NCBI RefSeq assembly: GCF_006517625.1
Contig: NZ_VHQI01000013.1
Span: 19,835-83,834, forward strand
DNA from: Mixta tenebrionis
GTDB lineage: Bacteria; Pseudomonadota; Gammaproteobacteria; Enterobacterales; Enterobacteriaceae
Length of the DNA: 64,000 nt
Direction of reading: 5' to 3'
The translations under genes were made by a program, and so were the position numbers. This document shows, in pieces, positions 29,249-39,727 of the stretch. Numbering within the stretch: position 1 is the stretch's first letter; every line of letters begins with the position of its first letter. The notes below the pieces were generated by a model, which was not told the DNA's origin, ran no database searches, and saw only the letters and a program-made list of their open reading frames with translations.

Positions 29249-29324
29249 CTTCTCCGTATTTAACCGGTGACGATCCTCATCGGCCAGCGAGAACCGTCAC
29301 GGTAGCAAAGACGGAGCCGCCGGC

Positions 29325-30314
29325 TTAGCGCTGCATAATCTTATCGTAGGTGCCGCCATCAGCGAAATGCGCTTTCTGCGCGGCGGTCCAGCCGCCAAAT
29401 TTATCATCAATGGTGAACAGCTTCAGCGGCGTAAAGGTGCTGGCATATTTCTTCGCCACCTCAGCATCACGCGGACGATAGTAGTTTTGCGCAGCTATCG
29501 CCTGTCCCTCCGGCGAATAGAGGTAGTTAAGATAGTCGTTTGCAACGTTGCGCGTATTACGTTCATCCACCACGCGATCGACTACGGAAACCGTTGGCTC
29601 CGCCAGAATAGATTCACTCGGCGTAATAATCTCAAACTGATCTTTGCCCAGCTTGTTCACCGCCAGGTAAGCCTCGTTCTCCCATGCAATCAGCACGTCG
29701 CCAATACCACGCTCAACAAAGGTATTGGTAGCGCCGCGCGCGCCGGAATCCTGCACCTCGACATTTTTAAACAGCGCTTTGACGAATTCCTGCGCTTTCG
29801 CCTGGTCGCCGTGGTTCCGATCGAGCGCATAGCCCCAGGCAGCCAGATAGTTCCAGCGCGCGCCGCCGGAGGTTTTCGGGTTCGGCGTAATAACCGATAC
29901 GCCCGGCTTCAGCAGATCTGGCCAGTCGTGAATCTGCTTCGGATTGCCTTTGCGCACCAGGAACACGATGGTGGAGGTGTAAGGCGCGGCGTTATGCGGC
30001 AGGCGCTTGATCCACGCTTTATCAATACGGCCGCGCGCGGCGATAGCATCAACGTCCGAAGCCAGCGCCAGGGTGACCACATCAGCGCGGATGCCGTTGA
30101 TAACCGAGGTCGCCTGCTTGCCTGAGCCGCCATGCGACTGACGGATCACCACGTTATCGCCCGTTTCCTGCTTATAGTGGGTGCTGAACGCCTTGTTATA
30201 CTGCTCATACAGCTCACGAGTTGGATCGTAAGAAACGTTCAGTAGCTGAATATCCTTCGCCAGTACGCTGGTTGACGCCAGTAAAACCGCCAGACCCACA
30301 CTCCACTTATTCAT
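29325..30314 (-). CDS. sbp: Periplasmic sulfate-binding protein
   Basis: Substrate-binding subunit for the CysTWA sulfate/thiosulfate importer. Signal peptide of about 19 residues ending in VLA. Sulfate-binding loops such as [13 protein letters not shown] and [13 protein letters not shown] are typical. 329 aa as in E. coli. Same location, between pfkA and cdh. Confidence 0.98.
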   Translation of the reverse strand: MNKWSVGLAVLLASTSVLAKDIQLLNVSYDPTRELYEQYNKAFSTHYKQETGDNVVIRQSHGGSGKQATSVINGIRADVVTLALASDVDAIAARGRIDKAWIKRLPHNAAPYTSTIVFLVRKGNPKQIHDWPDLLKPGVSVITPNPKTSGGARWNYLAAWGYALDRNHGDQAKAQEFVKALFKNVEVQDSGARGATNTFVERGIGDVLIAWENEAYLAVNKLGKDQFEIITPSESILAEPTVSVVDRVVDERNTRNVANDYLNYLYSPEGQAIAAQNYYRPRDAEVAKKYASTFTPLKLFTIDDKFGGWTAAQKAHFADGGTYDKIMQR

Positions 30315-30420
30315 TTTACGCTCTCCGAATGTTTATTAACGAAAGCGTGACATAAAGCGCGCGGCGTTTTAAAGAATTAAAAAATGGAGTTTATTACTTT
30401 ATGGAATATAACAGGGGAGG

Positions 30421-30445
30421 AAAAAGGCGCTGACCATGCAGCGCC
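30421..30445 (-). terminator. Intrinsic terminator of pfkA
   Basis: Read on the minus strand, GGCGCTG and CAGCGCC (30439-30445 and 30426-30432) form a 7-bp stem followed by TTTTT. Confidence 0.88.
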
Positions 30446-30454
30446 CTGAAGCCA

Positions 30455-31417
30455 TCAGTAGAGTTTTTTCGCCGTTTCCAGCCAGTCGCCTTTGAACGGG
30501 CGCTTCATGTTTTCAATGGCGTCGATAATATCGTGGTGCACCATTTTCTCATTCTGGATACCAACGCAGCGTCCACCGTAGCCCTGTAGCAGCAGCTCAA
30601 TCGCGTAGGCGCCCATGCGGGAAGCCAGAATACGGTCGTAGGCTACCGGCGCGCCGCCGCGCTGGATATGGCCCAGCACCGTCGCACGGGTTTCACGTTT
30701 GGTTTCTGACTCGATATATTTAGCCAGCTCATCGATATCGCAGATATGCTCGGTGATAGCGACGATTGCGTGTTTTTTACCTTTGGCGATGCCTGCTTTA
30801 ATCTCGGCAACCAGCTCTTCACGGGTATAGGGGATTTCCGGCAGTACGATAAACTCACAGCCGCCGGCGATTGCCGCCGCCAGCGTCAGATCGCCGCAGT
30901 AGCGCCCCATGACTTCAACAATGGAGATACGCTGATGCGAAGAAGAGGTATCGCGCAGGCGGTCAATCGCCTCAACCACGGTTTCCAGCGCGGTAAAATA
31001 GCCGATGGTGTAATCAGTGCCGGCAACGTCGTTATCGATAGTGCCCGGCAGACCGATGCAGGGGAAACCCATTTCGGTCAGACGCTTCGCGCCCATATAG
31101 GAGCCGTCGCCGCCAATTACCACCAGCGCATCGATGCCGCGCTTTTTCATGTTCTCGATAGCAACTTTGCGCGTTTCTTCGTTACGGAATTCAGGAAAAC
31201 GCGCGGAACCCAGGAAAGTACCGCCGCGGTTAATCATGTCGGAAACGCTATAGCGGTCCAGGTCGATCATGCGGTCTTCATACAAGCCGAGATAGCCATC
31301 ATAAATGCCACATACTTCCAGACCTTCGCTCAGGGCAGAGCGCACTACGCCGCGAATTGCTGCGTTCATCCCTGGGGCGTCGCCGCCACTTGTCAGTACA
31401 CCGATTTTCTTGATCAT
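30455..31417 (-). CDS. pfkA: 6-phosphofructokinase I
   Basis: Allosteric ATP-dependent glycolytic enzyme. ATP site [16 protein letters not shown] and GGDGSYMGA; catalytic Asp128 in [13 protein letters not shown] start at ATG 31417 (MIKKIGVL), giving 320 aa, exactly the E. coli length; the frame runs upstream to 31489 without family similarity. Confidence 0.99.
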   Translation of the reverse strand: MIKKIGVLTSGGDAPGMNAAIRGVVRSALSEGLEVCGIYDGYLGLYEDRMIDLDRYSVSDMINRGGTFLGSARFPEFRNEETRKVAIENMKKRGIDALVVIGGDGSYMGAKRLTEMGFPCIGLPGTIDNDVAGTDYTIGYFTALETVVEAIDRLRDTSSSHQRISIVEVMGRYCGDLTLAAAIAGGCEFIVLPEIPYTREELVAEIKAGIAKGKKHAIVAITEHICDIDELAKYIESETKRETRATVLGHIQRGGAPVAYDRILASRMGAYAIELLLQGYGGRCVGIQNEKMVHHDIIDAIENMKRPFKGDWLETAKKLY

Positions 31418-31630
31418 GGCTACCTCTGGACTCAATACTTGATGTGAATTCGTTACGCCGGGAGAGTTCGACGCCCGCTTAGTGCCCAATCTTACCGACT
31501 CATAATGGCAAATAGTATATCAAACCACTGTTGCTGAATTGATTCAGGTCAGACAATTTCTGGTAATCTTTACGCTAACAGGCGCGTAGTCGCCAACTAT
31601 AGACAGATCGATATTATTTCACATTTCTGG

Positions 31631-32527
31631 TTATAAAAAACCCTGTGGCTCGGTTCTCGCTACCGAACAGGGATCCTGATGAATAATTACGTCAGAGCCG
31701 GGAAACTCCTTTAGCAGCGCCTGTTCAACCTGCTCGGCGATACGATGCGCCTGCAACAGGGGCAGATTATCATCAATCTCCAGGTGTACCTGAATAAAGC
31801 GGGTCGGCCCGGCCTGGCGGGTACGTAAGTCATGCGCGCCCTGGACGCCTGGCCAGGTGGTAACGATAGTGACAATGCGCTGCCGTTCCGCATCGGGCAG
31901 CGCCCGATCGAGCAGCGACTGTACGGCATCGTAGCCCATTCGCAGCGCGTTAAACAGAATCCATACGCCGATACCTAATGCAAACAGCGCATCGGCGCGA
32001 GCAAAGCCGTACCAGCTTAGCGCCAGCGCCAGTAAAATCGCCCCGTTCATTAATACATCTGACTGATAGTGCAGCATATCGGCGCGGATCGCCTGGCTGT
32101 GCGTTTTACGTACCACCCAGCGTTGAAAGGTTACCAACAGCAGGGTGGAAACCAGAGCGGCTAAGGTTACCACCATGCCGACCAGCGGCGCATGCAGCGT
32201 TTCAGGGCGCGCCAGGTGTTGCAGGCCAGTCAGAAACAGAAACAGCGCGGAGCCGGAAATAAACATACTTTGCGCCAGCGCCGCCAGCGACTCCGCCTTA
32301 CCGTGGCCAAAGGTATGGCTGGCATCAGGCGGCTGCAGTGAATAGCGCACCACCAGCAGATTGGTTAATGAGGCGGCGATATCCACCAGCGAATCCACCA
32401 ACGCCGCCAGCAGGCTAACCGATCCGGTATACCACCAGGCAAAAATCTTAATCAGCAACAGCAGCGACGCCAGCACCGTCGCCGCCAGCGCAGCACGGTT
32501 AACCAGCCGCGCATAGGAATCTGTCAT
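31631..32527 (-). CDS. fieF: Ferrous iron/zinc efflux pump FieF (YiiP)
   Basis: Cation diffusion facilitator, a dimeric proton antiporter for Fe2+ and Zn2+. Six helices; transport site in [13 protein letters not shown] (D-x3-D) and HYQSD of helix 5; the interdomain site HTFGHGKAE; cytoplasmic domain with [10 protein letters not shown] and [13 protein letters not shown] 32527 is used ([13 protein letters not shown]), 298 aa against 300. Confidence 0.97.
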   Translation of the reverse strand: MTDSYARLVNRAALAATVLASLLLLIKIFAWWYTGSVSLLAALVDSLVDIAASLTNLLVVRYSLQPPDASHTFGHGKAESLAALAQSMFISGSALFLFLTGLQHLARPETLHAPLVGMVVTLAALVSTLLLVTFQRWVVRKTHSQAIRADMLHYQSDVLMNGAILLALALSWYGFARADALFALGIGVWILFNALRMGYDAVQSLLDRALPDAERQRIVTIVTTWPGVQGAHDLRTRQAGPTRFIQVHLEIDDNLPLLQAHRIAEQVEQALLKEFPGSDVIIHQDPCSVARTEPQGFL

Positions 32528-32726
32528 GCGCACTCCACGAAAGATAAAAGCTAAGTATAAGAGCAATATGGCAAAACAGAGACCGTTATGCGCACCGGCA
32601 CAGGATCAATGCTTCTGCCGTACAGAAGAAAAATAGCGGCGTAGCGTACCGTTTTCCAGCGCCACGCCCGGATGACTTTTCGCCGCGAAGTTTACTTAAG
32701 GCAGCGATGGCGCACTTTAATCCGCA

Positions 32727-32897
32727 TCAGTTTATATCTTTCAGGGGATCGGCGCCGGCGTTACGCAGCAGGTCGATAAGGACAAAATAACAGCGTTCGC
32801 AAAACTCATTATCCGTCGCCGTTAAACGCGCTATCAGGCTTCGCTTACTACCGCATTCCGCACAATATTTTTTTGCAAGTCCCGGCCTTTTTTTCAT
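32727..32897 (-). CDS. Small zinc-ribbon-like protein of unknown function
   Basis: A 56-residue basic protein with two CxxC pairs, CAEC (Cys12, Cys15) and CERC (Cys33, Cys36), spaced like a zinc ribbon or knuckle. I start at ATG 32897, with AGGG upstream; a TTG at 32927 would overlap the preceding gene. It directly follows the family-9 glycosyltransferase, so the two may be cotranscribed. I do not recognise the family. It may be a real small protein, but the evidence is composition only. Confidence 0.55.
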   Translation of the reverse strand: MKKRPGLAKKYCAECGSKRSLIARLTATDNEFCERCYFVLIDLLRNAGADPLKDIN

Positions 32898-32914
32898 CAC
32901 ATCCCTGTTCGTCT

Positions 32915-33970
32915 TTACGCTATGCAAGCTATTGCCTCTGCCGGCTGATTTTGTGAAATATCGTTCTGTTGGTCAGACTCGTCGCTGAACAATGCCTGTA
33001 TCGCCAGAAGAACCGACTGAACCTTAATATCCTCTACGCGCTTCCCTTCATGTAAAATAATATGTTTCACACCCAGCGGGTGCCAGCGTAGATACTTTTC
33101 TGGCCGCGACTCAAACAGAGCGACAACCGGAATTTGTAACGCGGAGGCGAAATGTACAGGCGCGCTGTCTGCGGAAACCACGCAGTCAAGCTGCGTCATC
33201 GCGGCTAAAAGTTCAGGAACGGTCGGCGTGGATATTCGCTGCGCGCTGGAGCCATCCCGCCAGCCGACAGGAAAATGCTCCTGCGGAGAATGAAAAATCA
33301 GCAGTTCATAATCTCCGGCCAGTTTATCTGTCAGCGCCTGCCATTTATCCCATGCCCATCGACGCGCGGCATTGTTATTGGAGATGAAAAAACCGATGCG
33401 CGGCTTTGTCTTATCTTTAAAACGCTGGCGCCAGGCTGAAATAAGCTCCGCGCGTGGCTGGAGGTACAGGCGCAGCTGGCTAATATCGGGCACTCCCAGC
33501 TCAGGTAAAAGCTTAAAACCGGAAAGCGCTTCATGATCCATTGGGCGGGTAGCCACATGCTCCTGCAATCGATCATCAAATTCCGTATCGGCGTTATGCC
33601 AGCGGCAGTCAGCAACATTTAACCATTTAGCAAAGCCTATGGCATTTTTATTCATCCCGCCATTAGGAATAATCAGTAAATCAAATTTATATTTTCTCAG
33701 ACTAACAATCAATTTTGCCCGATCGATAAGATAATGAAGGAAGCCGGGGCGAATATTTTTCTGAAAGTTTTTAGAGTAAACGTAATAGTGGATTTTATTA
33801 ATATCTTTGCTGTTTTCAAGTACGGCGGCGTTATACTTATTCGCCAGAACGTGTATTTCCGCATGGGGCCAGCGAACCCGCAAAGCGTGGAGCAATGGCG
33901 TGGTGCAAACCATATCGCCCAAAAAATCGATACGTATAACTAAAATTTTATTTACTACACCCTTATCCAT
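32915..33970 (-). CDS. Glycosyltransferase family 9 (heptosyltransferase-like), orphan
   Basis: Cytoplasmic GT-B transferase of the ADP-heptose:LPS heptosyltransferase family. N-terminal ILVIRIDFLGDMVCTTPLLHAL is the GT9 opening; the C-terminal half has SADSAPVHFASALQIPVVALFE, the nucleotide-sugar-binding region. 351 aa. It is far from the waa cluster (by 15 kb) and has AT-rich flanks and codon use towards its start, which suggests acquisition. Acceptor and donor cannot be read from the sequence; LPS core is likely. Confidence 0.85.
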   Translation of the reverse strand: MDKGVVNKILVIRIDFLGDMVCTTPLLHALRVRWPHAEIHVLANKYNAAVLENSKDINKIHYYVYSKNFQKNIRPGFLHYLIDRAKLIVSLRKYKFDLLIIPNGGMNKNAIGFAKWLNVADCRWHNADTEFDDRLQEHVATRPMDHEALSGFKLLPELGVPDISQLRLYLQPRAELISAWRQRFKDKTKPRIGFFISNNNAARRWAWDKWQALTDKLAGDYELLIFHSPQEHFPVGWRDGSSAQRISTPTVPELLAAMTQLDCVVSADSAPVHFASALQIPVVALFESRPEKYLRWHPLGVKHIILHEGKRVEDIKVQSVLLAIQALFSDESDQQNDISQNQPAEAIACIA

Positions 33971-34478
33971 TAAGCTTTCCTTAAGCGAGCTGCAAACGCT
34001 TAATCTTTACCCGTAAAAAGTTATATTAATTAATTTATATTATATTTATCAGTAAAATTAAGGTCTGAAAAAACGGCGTTATATGCTTCAGGGAATATAA
34101 TTGCATTTAACTATCAGGGTCAAGGCGGATGCCATAAAACCGCTGCCTATCCTGCCGGAGCAATTATTTATAAAATCATCAGGCAGAAATGTTATCAATA
34201 ATAAATTATAAACCGCTGCCCCTGTATTTATCCTGTTAAATAAAGCTGCAGGTAAAGCTGAAAAAACCATTACGCAACGCTATTTTGCTATTAATTTAAT
34301 AATGTATTTGCCAGCTATGACGGGTTGTTAACAGAATCATCCTTATTTCTCGCTGCTGGTTGTCTGCATACAAAACTGCGCTGAGTCGCAGCCGTCCGGT
34401 GGTTGACTGGCTGATGGCTGATGGCTGATGATAATTAAAAAGCTATTGATTTATAATAGATTTCATCAGGCGCCTGAT
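33971..34478. other. AT-rich intergenic stretch between the orphan glycosyltransferase and CpxQ
   Basis: About 500 bases with no supported gene. The sequence is AT-rich. It contains three tandem copies of GGCTGAT (34409-34429). A 60-codon open frame on the minus strand (34088-34270) lacks any recognisable feature. The promoter of the glycosyltransferase should be here. Confidence 0.5.
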
Positions 34479-34536
34479 AAAAAAAACCCCGCCATCATGG
34501 CGGGGAAGACAGGGATGGTGTCTATGGCAAGGAAAA
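34479..34536 (-). ncRNA. cpxQ: CpxQ small RNA (3'-UTR-derived, from cpxP)
   Basis: Read on the minus strand it begins TTTTCCTTGCCATAGACACC, the conserved CpxQ 5' end with its two seed regions, and continues through CATCCCTGTCTT to a terminator with stem CCCCGCCA/TGGCGGGG and eight T. Its length of 58 nt equals the known sRNA. CpxQ is cut from cpxP mRNA by RNase E and acts with Hfq on envelope-protein mRNAs; function here is by homology. Confidence 0.92.
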
Positions 34537-34549
34537 CAGGGATACTATG

Positions 34550-35065
34550 TTACTGGTTACTGCCGGTACTACTCGCTTCATGCAGCGATGGAACCTGCTG
34601 CTGATTCGTCAGCCTGCGCAACTCGTTCATACGTTGCTCATGCCGTGTTTGTAAAACAGCCTGCTGCTGCGGCGTTAGCAGGTGATACATCTGGTTGCGG
34701 ATGCGGGACATTTCGACCTGCCGCACAACCTGTGCCTGCGCTAACTTTTCTGCCTGAGCCCTGACGGCTGCTTCATTAAATTCATCTGCAATGATTAAAT
34801 TATGCAGGGTTTCAATTTCTTTCACGTTGACCAGTGGACGCGCATACTGCGTTTGCTGCATCAGATCGCGCATCTGCTGACGCTGCTGTTCCGAAAGCTT
34901 GATGCCATCGAACATATGGCTTTGCAGATTTTGCGCTATGCTGCCAAACATCGCTTCGCCCGGCTGCTGCATTACGCTAACCGTGTTAACGTCTGCCGCC
35001 CATGCGCTGGAGTAACTTAAAACCACCGAGGCTGAAGCTAAAACGGCGGCGGTCACTTTGCGCAT
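34550..35065 (-). CDS. cpxP: Periplasmic Cpx adaptor and inhibitor CpxP
   Basis: Periplasmic dimer that restrains CpxA and helps deliver misfolded proteins to DegP. Signal peptide (MRKVTAAVLASASVVLSYSS, cleavage after AWA near residue 23). Two LTxxQ-type repeats, SEQQRQQM and LTPQQQAVL. 171 aa against 166. Divergent from cpxRA with the CpxR box between; CpxQ is encoded in its 3' UTR, starting 13 bases after the stop. Confidence 0.95.
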   Translation of the reverse strand: MRKVTAAVLASASVVLSYSSAWAADVNTVSVMQQPGEAMFGSIAQNLQSHMFDGIKLSEQQRQQMRDLMQQTQYARPLVNVKEIETLHNLIIADEFNEAAVRAQAEKLAQAQVVRQVEMSRIRNQMYHLLTPQQQAVLQTRHEQRMNELRRLTNQQQVPSLHEASSTGSNQ

Positions 35066-35147
35066 CGTTCACTCCCACTTTCGTTTACGTCATTTGATTC
35101 AACGAGGTTCAGACTACAGGGATAGCTGCAAACTAGCGTCAGGGGGT

Positions 35148-35162
35148 GTAAAACTACGTAAA
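35148..35162. promoter_or_regulatory. Perfect CpxR box in the cpxP-cpxR intergenic region
   Basis: GTAAA-ACTAC-GTAAA is an exact match to the CpxR consensus GTAAA-N5-GTAAA and lies between the divergent cpxP and cpxR starts. A partial second site (GTAAACGAAAGT read on the minus strand near 35079-35090) lies closer to cpxP. Confidence 0.92.
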
Positions 35163-35216
35163 GCGATGGAATGGGGTGTGCGATCACGCTATTTTGCCTG
35201 CGGAGGGCTTAAGAAA

Positions 35217-35915
35217 ATGAATAAAATCCTGTTGGTAGATGATGACCGCGAATTAACTTCGCTGCTGAAAGAACTGCTTGAAATGGAAGGCTTTGATATC
35301 GTCGTTGCCACCGATGGCGAGCAGGCGTTGAACATGCTTGATGATACCATCGATTTGCTGCTGCTCGATGTTATGATGCCGAAAAAGAACGGTATCGATA
35401 CGCTGAAGGAGCTGCGCCAGCAATATCAAACGCCGGTGATTATGTTAACCGCGCGCGGCAGCGAGCTGGACCGCGTGCTGGGCCTGGAGCTGGGTGCCGA
35501 TGATTACCTGCCGAAGCCCTTTAACGACCGCGAACTGGTGGCGCGTATCCGGGCGATTTTACGTCGTTCCAGCTGGAGCGAACAGCAGCAGCAGCACGAC
35601 AACAGCTCCCCTACGCTGGAGGTAGACTGTCTGCGTCTGAATCCGGGACGTCAGGAAGCAAGTTTTGATAACGTCACGCTGGATCTGACCGGCACCGAAT
35701 TCACGCTGCTTTATCTGCTGGCGCAGCATCTGGGTCAGGTGGTGTCGCGTGAACATTTAAGTCAGGAAGTGCTGGGTAAACGCCTGACGCCTTTCGATCG
35801 CGCTATTGATATGCATATTTCCAACCTGCGCCGCAAGCTGCCGGAACGCCGCGACGGCCATCCCTGGTTTAAAACGCTGCGCGGACGCGGTTATCTGATG
35901 GTTTCCGCATCATGA
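35217..35915 (+). CDS. cpxR: Envelope stress response regulator CpxR
   Basis: OmpR-family response regulator. Receiver domain with acidic pocket DDD (8-10), phosphoacceptor Asp51 (LLLLDVMMP) and Lys in LPKPFNDREL. C-terminal winged helix (LTGTEFTLLYLLAQHLGQVVS to RGRGYLMV). I use ATG 35217 with GGAGGG upstream, giving 232 aa, exactly the E. coli length. Overlaps cpxA by four bases. Confidence 0.99.
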   Translation: MNKILLVDDDRELTSLLKELLEMEGFDIVVATDGEQALNMLDDTIDLLLLDVMMPKKNGIDTLKELRQQYQTPVIMLTARGSELDRVLGLELGADDYLPKPFNDRELVARIRAILRRSSWSEQQQQHDNSSPTLEVDCLRLNPGRQEASFDNVTLDLTGTEFTLLYLLAQHLGQVVSREHLSQEVLGKRLTPFDRAIDMHISNLRRKLPERRDGHPWFKTLRGRGYLMVSAS

Positions 35916-37285
35916 TAAGCAGTTTGACCACCCGCATCTTCGCCATTTTCTGGTTAACCCTGGCGCTGGTTTTGATGCTGGTGCTGCTGCTTCCCAAACT
36001 TGATTCACGACAGCTGACCTCGCTGCTGGAAAGTGAACAGCGCCAGGGCACCATGATTGAGCAGCACGTTGAGGCGGAACTGATGCAGGACCCGCCCAAC
36101 GATCTGATGTGGTGGCGCAGGCTGTTTCGCGCTATTGATAAATGGGCGCCGCCGGGTCAGCGTCTGCTGCTGGTCACCAGCGAAGGTCGAGTGATCGGCG
36201 CGCAGCATAATGAAATGCAGATTATCCGCAACTTCATCGGGCAATCCGACAACGCCGATCATCCGCAGAAAAAGAAATATGGCCGCGTCGAACTGGTTGG
36301 ACCGTTTGCGGTACGCGACGGCGAGGATAACTATCAGCTCTATCTGATGCGCCCGGCCAGCAGCTCGCAGCTCGATTTTATTAACCTGCTGTTTGACCGC
36401 CCGCTGCTGCTGCTGATCGTTACCATGCTGATCAGTTCGCCGCTGCTGCTCTGGCTGGCCTGGAGCCTGGCAAAGCCGGCGCGCAAGCTAAAGCATGCGG
36501 CAGATGAGGTGGCGAGCGGCAACCTGCGCCAGCACCCGGAACTGGAGGCTGGACCACAGGAGTTTCTTGCCGCCGGTTCCAGCTTTAATCAGATGGTAAG
36601 CGCGCTGGAGCGAATGATGTCGGCGCAGCAGCGTCTGCTGTCCGATATCTCACACGAGCTGCGTACGCCGCTGACGCGTCTGCAGCTGGCGACGGCGTTG
36701 ATGCGGCGCCGCTACGGCGAAGGCAAAGAGCTGGGGCGCATAGAGCTGGAAGCGCAGCGTCTCGACGGCATGATCAATGATTTGCTGGTGCTGTCGCGCA
36801 CCCAGCATAAAAATGCGTTGATCAGCGAAGCGATGAAAGCGAACCACCTCTGGAACGGCGTACTGGAAGATGCCGTTTTCGAAGCGGAGCAGATGGGTAA
36901 AAAGCTGGAAGTTCCCTATCCGCCCGGCCCGTGGCCGCTGTATGGCAACCCCCATGCGCTGGAAAGCGCGCTGGAAAACATCGTTCGCAACGCGCTGCGC
37001 TATTCGCATTCCCATATCTGCGTCAGCTTCTCGGTTGATAAGCAGGGTATTACGGTGCATGTGGATGATGATGGTCCCGGCGTCAGCCCGGAAGATCGCG
37101 AACAGATATTTCGTCCTTTCTATCGCACCGATGAGGCGCGCGATCGGGAATCTGGCGGTACGGGCCTCGGCCTTGCCATTGTCGAAACGGCGGTGCAGCA
37201 GCATCGCGGCTGGGTAAAAGCGGATGACAGTCCGCTTGGCGGCCTGCGTCTGACTATCTGGCTGCCGCTGTACTCCGCGCGTTAA
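35912..37285 (+). CDS. cpxA: Envelope stress sensor kinase CpxA
   Basis: Inner-membrane histidine kinase/phosphatase. Two transmembrane helices (about 7-28 and 165-186) flank a periplasmic sensor loop. HAMP, then the H-box [11 protein letters not shown] with His248, N-box [11 protein letters not shown]-boxes DDGPGV and [10 protein letters not shown]. 457 aa as in E. coli. Start overlaps the cpxR stop (ATGA), so translation is coupled. Confidence 0.99.
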   Translation: MISSLTTRIFAIFWLTLALVLMLVLLLPKLDSRQLTSLLESEQRQGTMIEQHVEAELMQDPPNDLMWWRRLFRAIDKWAPPGQRLLLVTSEGRVIGAQHNEMQIIRNFIGQSDNADHPQKKKYGRVELVGPFAVRDGEDNYQLYLMRPASSSQLDFINLLFDRPLLLLIVTMLISSPLLLWLAWSLAKPARKLKHAADEVASGNLRQHPELEAGPQEFLAAGSSFNQMVSALERMMSAQQRLLSDISHELRTPLTRLQLATALMRRRYGEGKELGRIELEAQRLDGMINDLLVLSRTQHKNALISEAMKANHLWNGVLEDAVFEAEQMGKKLEVPYPPGPWPLYGNPHALESALENIVRNALRYSHSHICVSFSVDKQGITVHVDDDGPGVSPEDREQIFRPFYRTDEARDRESGGTGLGLAIVETAVQQHRGWVKADDSPLGGLRLTIWLPLYSAR

Positions 37286-37320
37286 TTTGTTATGCTTCGG
37301 CCCTCGTTATCGGGGGCCCT

Positions 37321-37794
37321 ATGCTGAACATCGTCTTGTTTGAACCTGAAATTCCGCCCAATACCGGCAATATTATCCGCCTGTGCGCCAATACCGGCTT
37401 TCAGCTGCATCTGATCGAGCCGCTGGGTTTTGCCTGGGATGATAAGCGACTGCGGCGCGCCGGGCTTGATTACCATGAATTCACCGCGGTTAAGCGTCAC
37501 GCCAGCTTTGACGCCTTCTGCGCCAGCGAGCAGCCGGAACGCCTGTTTGCCCTGACGACCAAAGGCACGCCCGCCCACAGCGCGGTAAGCTATCAAATCG
37601 GCGACTATTTGCTGTTTGGCCCGGAAAGCCGAGGGCTACCGGCATCGATTCTCGACGCGCTGCCGCCGCAGCAGAAGATTCGGGTGCCGATGCTGGCGCA
37701 AAGCCGCAGCATGAACCTCTCTAATGCCGTTTCCGTTGTGGTATATGAAGCGTGGCGCCAGCTGGATTATGTCGGCGCCCTGCTGAAAAGCTGA
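37321..37794 (+). CDS. trmL: tRNA (cytidine(34)-2'-O)-methyltransferase TrmL
   Basis: SPOUT-class enzyme that 2'-O-methylates the wobble base of two tRNA-Leu isoacceptors. Small, 157 aa, with [14 protein letters not shown] at the start and the knot motif [11 protein letters not shown] plus [16 protein letters not shown]. Same place as in E. coli next to cysE, with which it converges. Confidence 0.98.
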   Translation: MLNIVLFEPEIPPNTGNIIRLCANTGFQLHLIEPLGFAWDDKRLRRAGLDYHEFTAVKRHASFDAFCASEQPERLFALTTKGTPAHSAVSYQIGDYLLFGPESRGLPASILDALPPQQKIRVPMLAQSRSMNLSNAVSVVVYEAWRQLDYVGALLKS

Positions 37795-37814
37795 CGCCGA
37801 TAGGGTGATATGAC

Positions 37815-38636
37815 TCAGATGCCGTCGCCGAACTCAAAGCCCGGCACCATGCCGTTGAAGTGCTGATCCATATCCATCGAGGGTTTATCGCTGGCGGGTT
37901 TACCCACGATACGCGCCGGAACGCCAGCGGCAGTGGTATGCGGCGGCACCGGCTGCAGCACCACGGAGCCCGCGCCGATTTTCGCGCCGCGTCCAACTTC
38001 GATATTGCCGAGAATTTTCGCGCCTGCGCCAATCATTACGCCTTCGCGAATCTTCGGATGACGATCGCCGCTGGTTTTACCAGTACCGCCCAGCGTAACC
38101 GACTGCAGGATGGAAACGTCGTTTTCCACCACCGCCGTTTCGCCAATTACGATGCCGGTGGCGTGGTCAAGCATAATACCGTAGCCGATACGCGCCGCCG
38201 GATGGATATCAACGGCGAACGAGACGGAGATTTCGTTTTGCAGATACACCGCCAGCGCGCGTCGGCCCTGCTTCCACAGCCAGTGACCAATGCGGTAGGC
38301 CTGCAGCGCATGAAAACCTTTTAGATAGAGCAGCGGCGTGGAGTATTTATCGATAGCCGGGTCACGCAGCAGCACCGCCTGGATATCACGGGCGGCGGCG
38401 GCAATCATGGAAGGATCCTGGCGGTAGGCTTCTTCAACAATCTCGCGGATGGCGATGGCGGGCATAATCGCATTCGCCAGCTTATTAGCCAGCATATAGC
38501 TTAGCGCGCCCCCCAGATTTTCATGCTTGAGCAGCGTCGCATGGAAAAAACTGGCCAGCATCGGTTCACAATCTGCAAGGGCGCGCCCTTCCGCCTTGAT
38601 GTTATTCCAGACCAGGCTTAACTCTTCATCCGACAT
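37815..38636 (-). CDS. cysE: Serine O-acetyltransferase
   Basis: First enzyme of cysteine synthesis, feedback-inhibited by cysteine. N-terminal helical domain, then left-handed beta-helix hexapeptide repeats (around 140-235: GIMLDHATGIVIGETAVVEN), and a flexible C-terminal tail that docks into CysK, ending in Ile (FGDGI). ATG 38636 gives 273 aa, exactly as in E. coli. Confidence 0.99.
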   Translation of the reverse strand: MSDEELSLVWNNIKAEGRALADCEPMLASFFHATLLKHENLGGALSYMLANKLANAIMPAIAIREIVEEAYRQDPSMIAAAARDIQAVLLRDPAIDKYSTPLLYLKGFHALQAYRIGHWLWKQGRRALAVYLQNEISVSFAVDIHPAARIGYGIMLDHATGIVIGETAVVENDVSILQSVTLGGTGKTSGDRHPKIREGVMIGAGAKILGNIEVGRGAKIGAGSVVLQPVPPHTTAAGVPARIVGKPASDKPSMDMDQHFNGMVPGFEFGDGI

Positions 38637-38707
38637 TGCTCTCTCCCGATAAAAAAATAGCGCCCGGTTACCCCGGAACGCCACAGGTATGACAGCCGGG
38701 CTCCGCC

Positions 38708-39727
38708 TCAGCGACTGCTGTTTTCATCCTTACGGGCACGCCCCAGCAGCGTTAATGCTGCCTCGCGCGCCGATTTTTCGCAATACAATACCTGATAAAT
38801 TTGCTCGGTTATCGGCATTTCTACGCCGTAGCGGGCCGCCAGCGCCTTCACCTCTTTGGTGTTGCGGTAACCTTCCACCACCTGTCCAATCTGCGTCTGC
38901 GCGCTTTCCACATCCACGCCCTGACCCAGCATCATGCCGAAACGGCGGTTGCGCGACTGATTATCGGTACAGGTCAGTACCAGATCGCCCAATCCCGCCA
39001 TGCCCATAAAGGTGGTGGGATCGGCGCCCAGCGCGGCGCCAAGGCGGCTCATCTCCGCCAGCCCGCGGGTAATCAGCGCGGTACGCGCGTTAGCGCCGAA
39101 GCCGATGCCGTCAGAGATGCCGGCGCCGATGGCAATCACGTTTTTTACCGCCCCGCCCAGCTGTACGCCGATAAAATCGGGATTGTTATAGACGCGAAAG
39201 CTTTTGCCGCAGTGCAGCAGCTGCTGTAAATCGTCAGCAAACTGCGGATCGGTCGCGGCCAGCGCAATAGCGGTCGGCAGGCCCGCCGCCAGCTCTTTAG
39301 CGAAGGTAGGGCCGGAGATCACCGCCAGCGGCAGCGCGTCGCCGACGATTTCACGCGCCACGTCCTGCAATAAACGCCCGGTTTCACGCTCCAGGCCTTT
39401 GGTTGCCCAGACGATTCGTGAATCAGCCCGCAGGTGCGGCTTAACCTGTTTCAGCACGTCGCCAAAAACATGGCTCGGCACCACGATCAGCAGATCGCGG
39501 CTGGCCGCGACGGCTTCCGCCAGTTCAGGCTCGGTAGAGAGCGTATCGGGAAAGGGAACGTCAGGCAGGAAGGCGGCATTGCAGCGATCGGCTTCCAGCT
39601 GCGCCAGATGCTGCGGATTATGGCCCCACAACAGCACAGAATGGCCGTTGCGAGCCAGGGTAATCGCCAATGCGGTGCCGTAAGATCCGGCACCCAGCAC
39701 GGTAACTGAAGCGTTACGCTTATTCAT
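38708..39727 (-). CDS. gpsA: Glycerol-3-phosphate dehydrogenase [NAD(P)+]
   Basis: Makes sn-glycerol 3-phosphate for phospholipids. Rossmann motif [12 protein letters not shown] at the N-terminus; [15 protein letters not shown] and [17 protein letters not shown] carry the active-site lysines. 339 aa, same length as E. coli. Its ATG shares a base with the secB stop, so it is translated from the yibN-grxC-secB-gpsA transcript. Confidence 0.98.
   Translation of the reverse strand: MNKRNASVTVLGAGSYGTALAITLARNGHSVLLWGHNPQHLAQLEADRCNAAFLPDVPFPDTLSTEPELAEAVAASRDLLIVVPSHVFGDVLKQVKPHLRADSRIVWATKGLERETGRLLQDVAREIVGDALPLAVISGPTFAKELAAGLPTAIALAATDPQFADDLQQLLHCGKSFRVYNNPDFIGVQLGGAVKNVIAIGAGISDGIGFGANARTALITRGLAEMSRLGAALGADPTTFMGMAGLGDLVLTCTDNQSRNRRFGMMLGQGVDVESAQTQIGQVVEGYRNTKEVKALAARYGVEMPITEQIYQVLYCEKSAREAALTLLGRARKDENSSR

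Noticed and set aside
34088..34270. 60-codon minus-strand frame in the AT-rich spacer near cpxP
   Set aside because: Short, no ribosome site seen, and no motif; likely chance in AT-rich DNA.
34409..34429. Three tandem GGCTGAT copies
   Set aside because: Too short and simple to indicate function; probably slippage.
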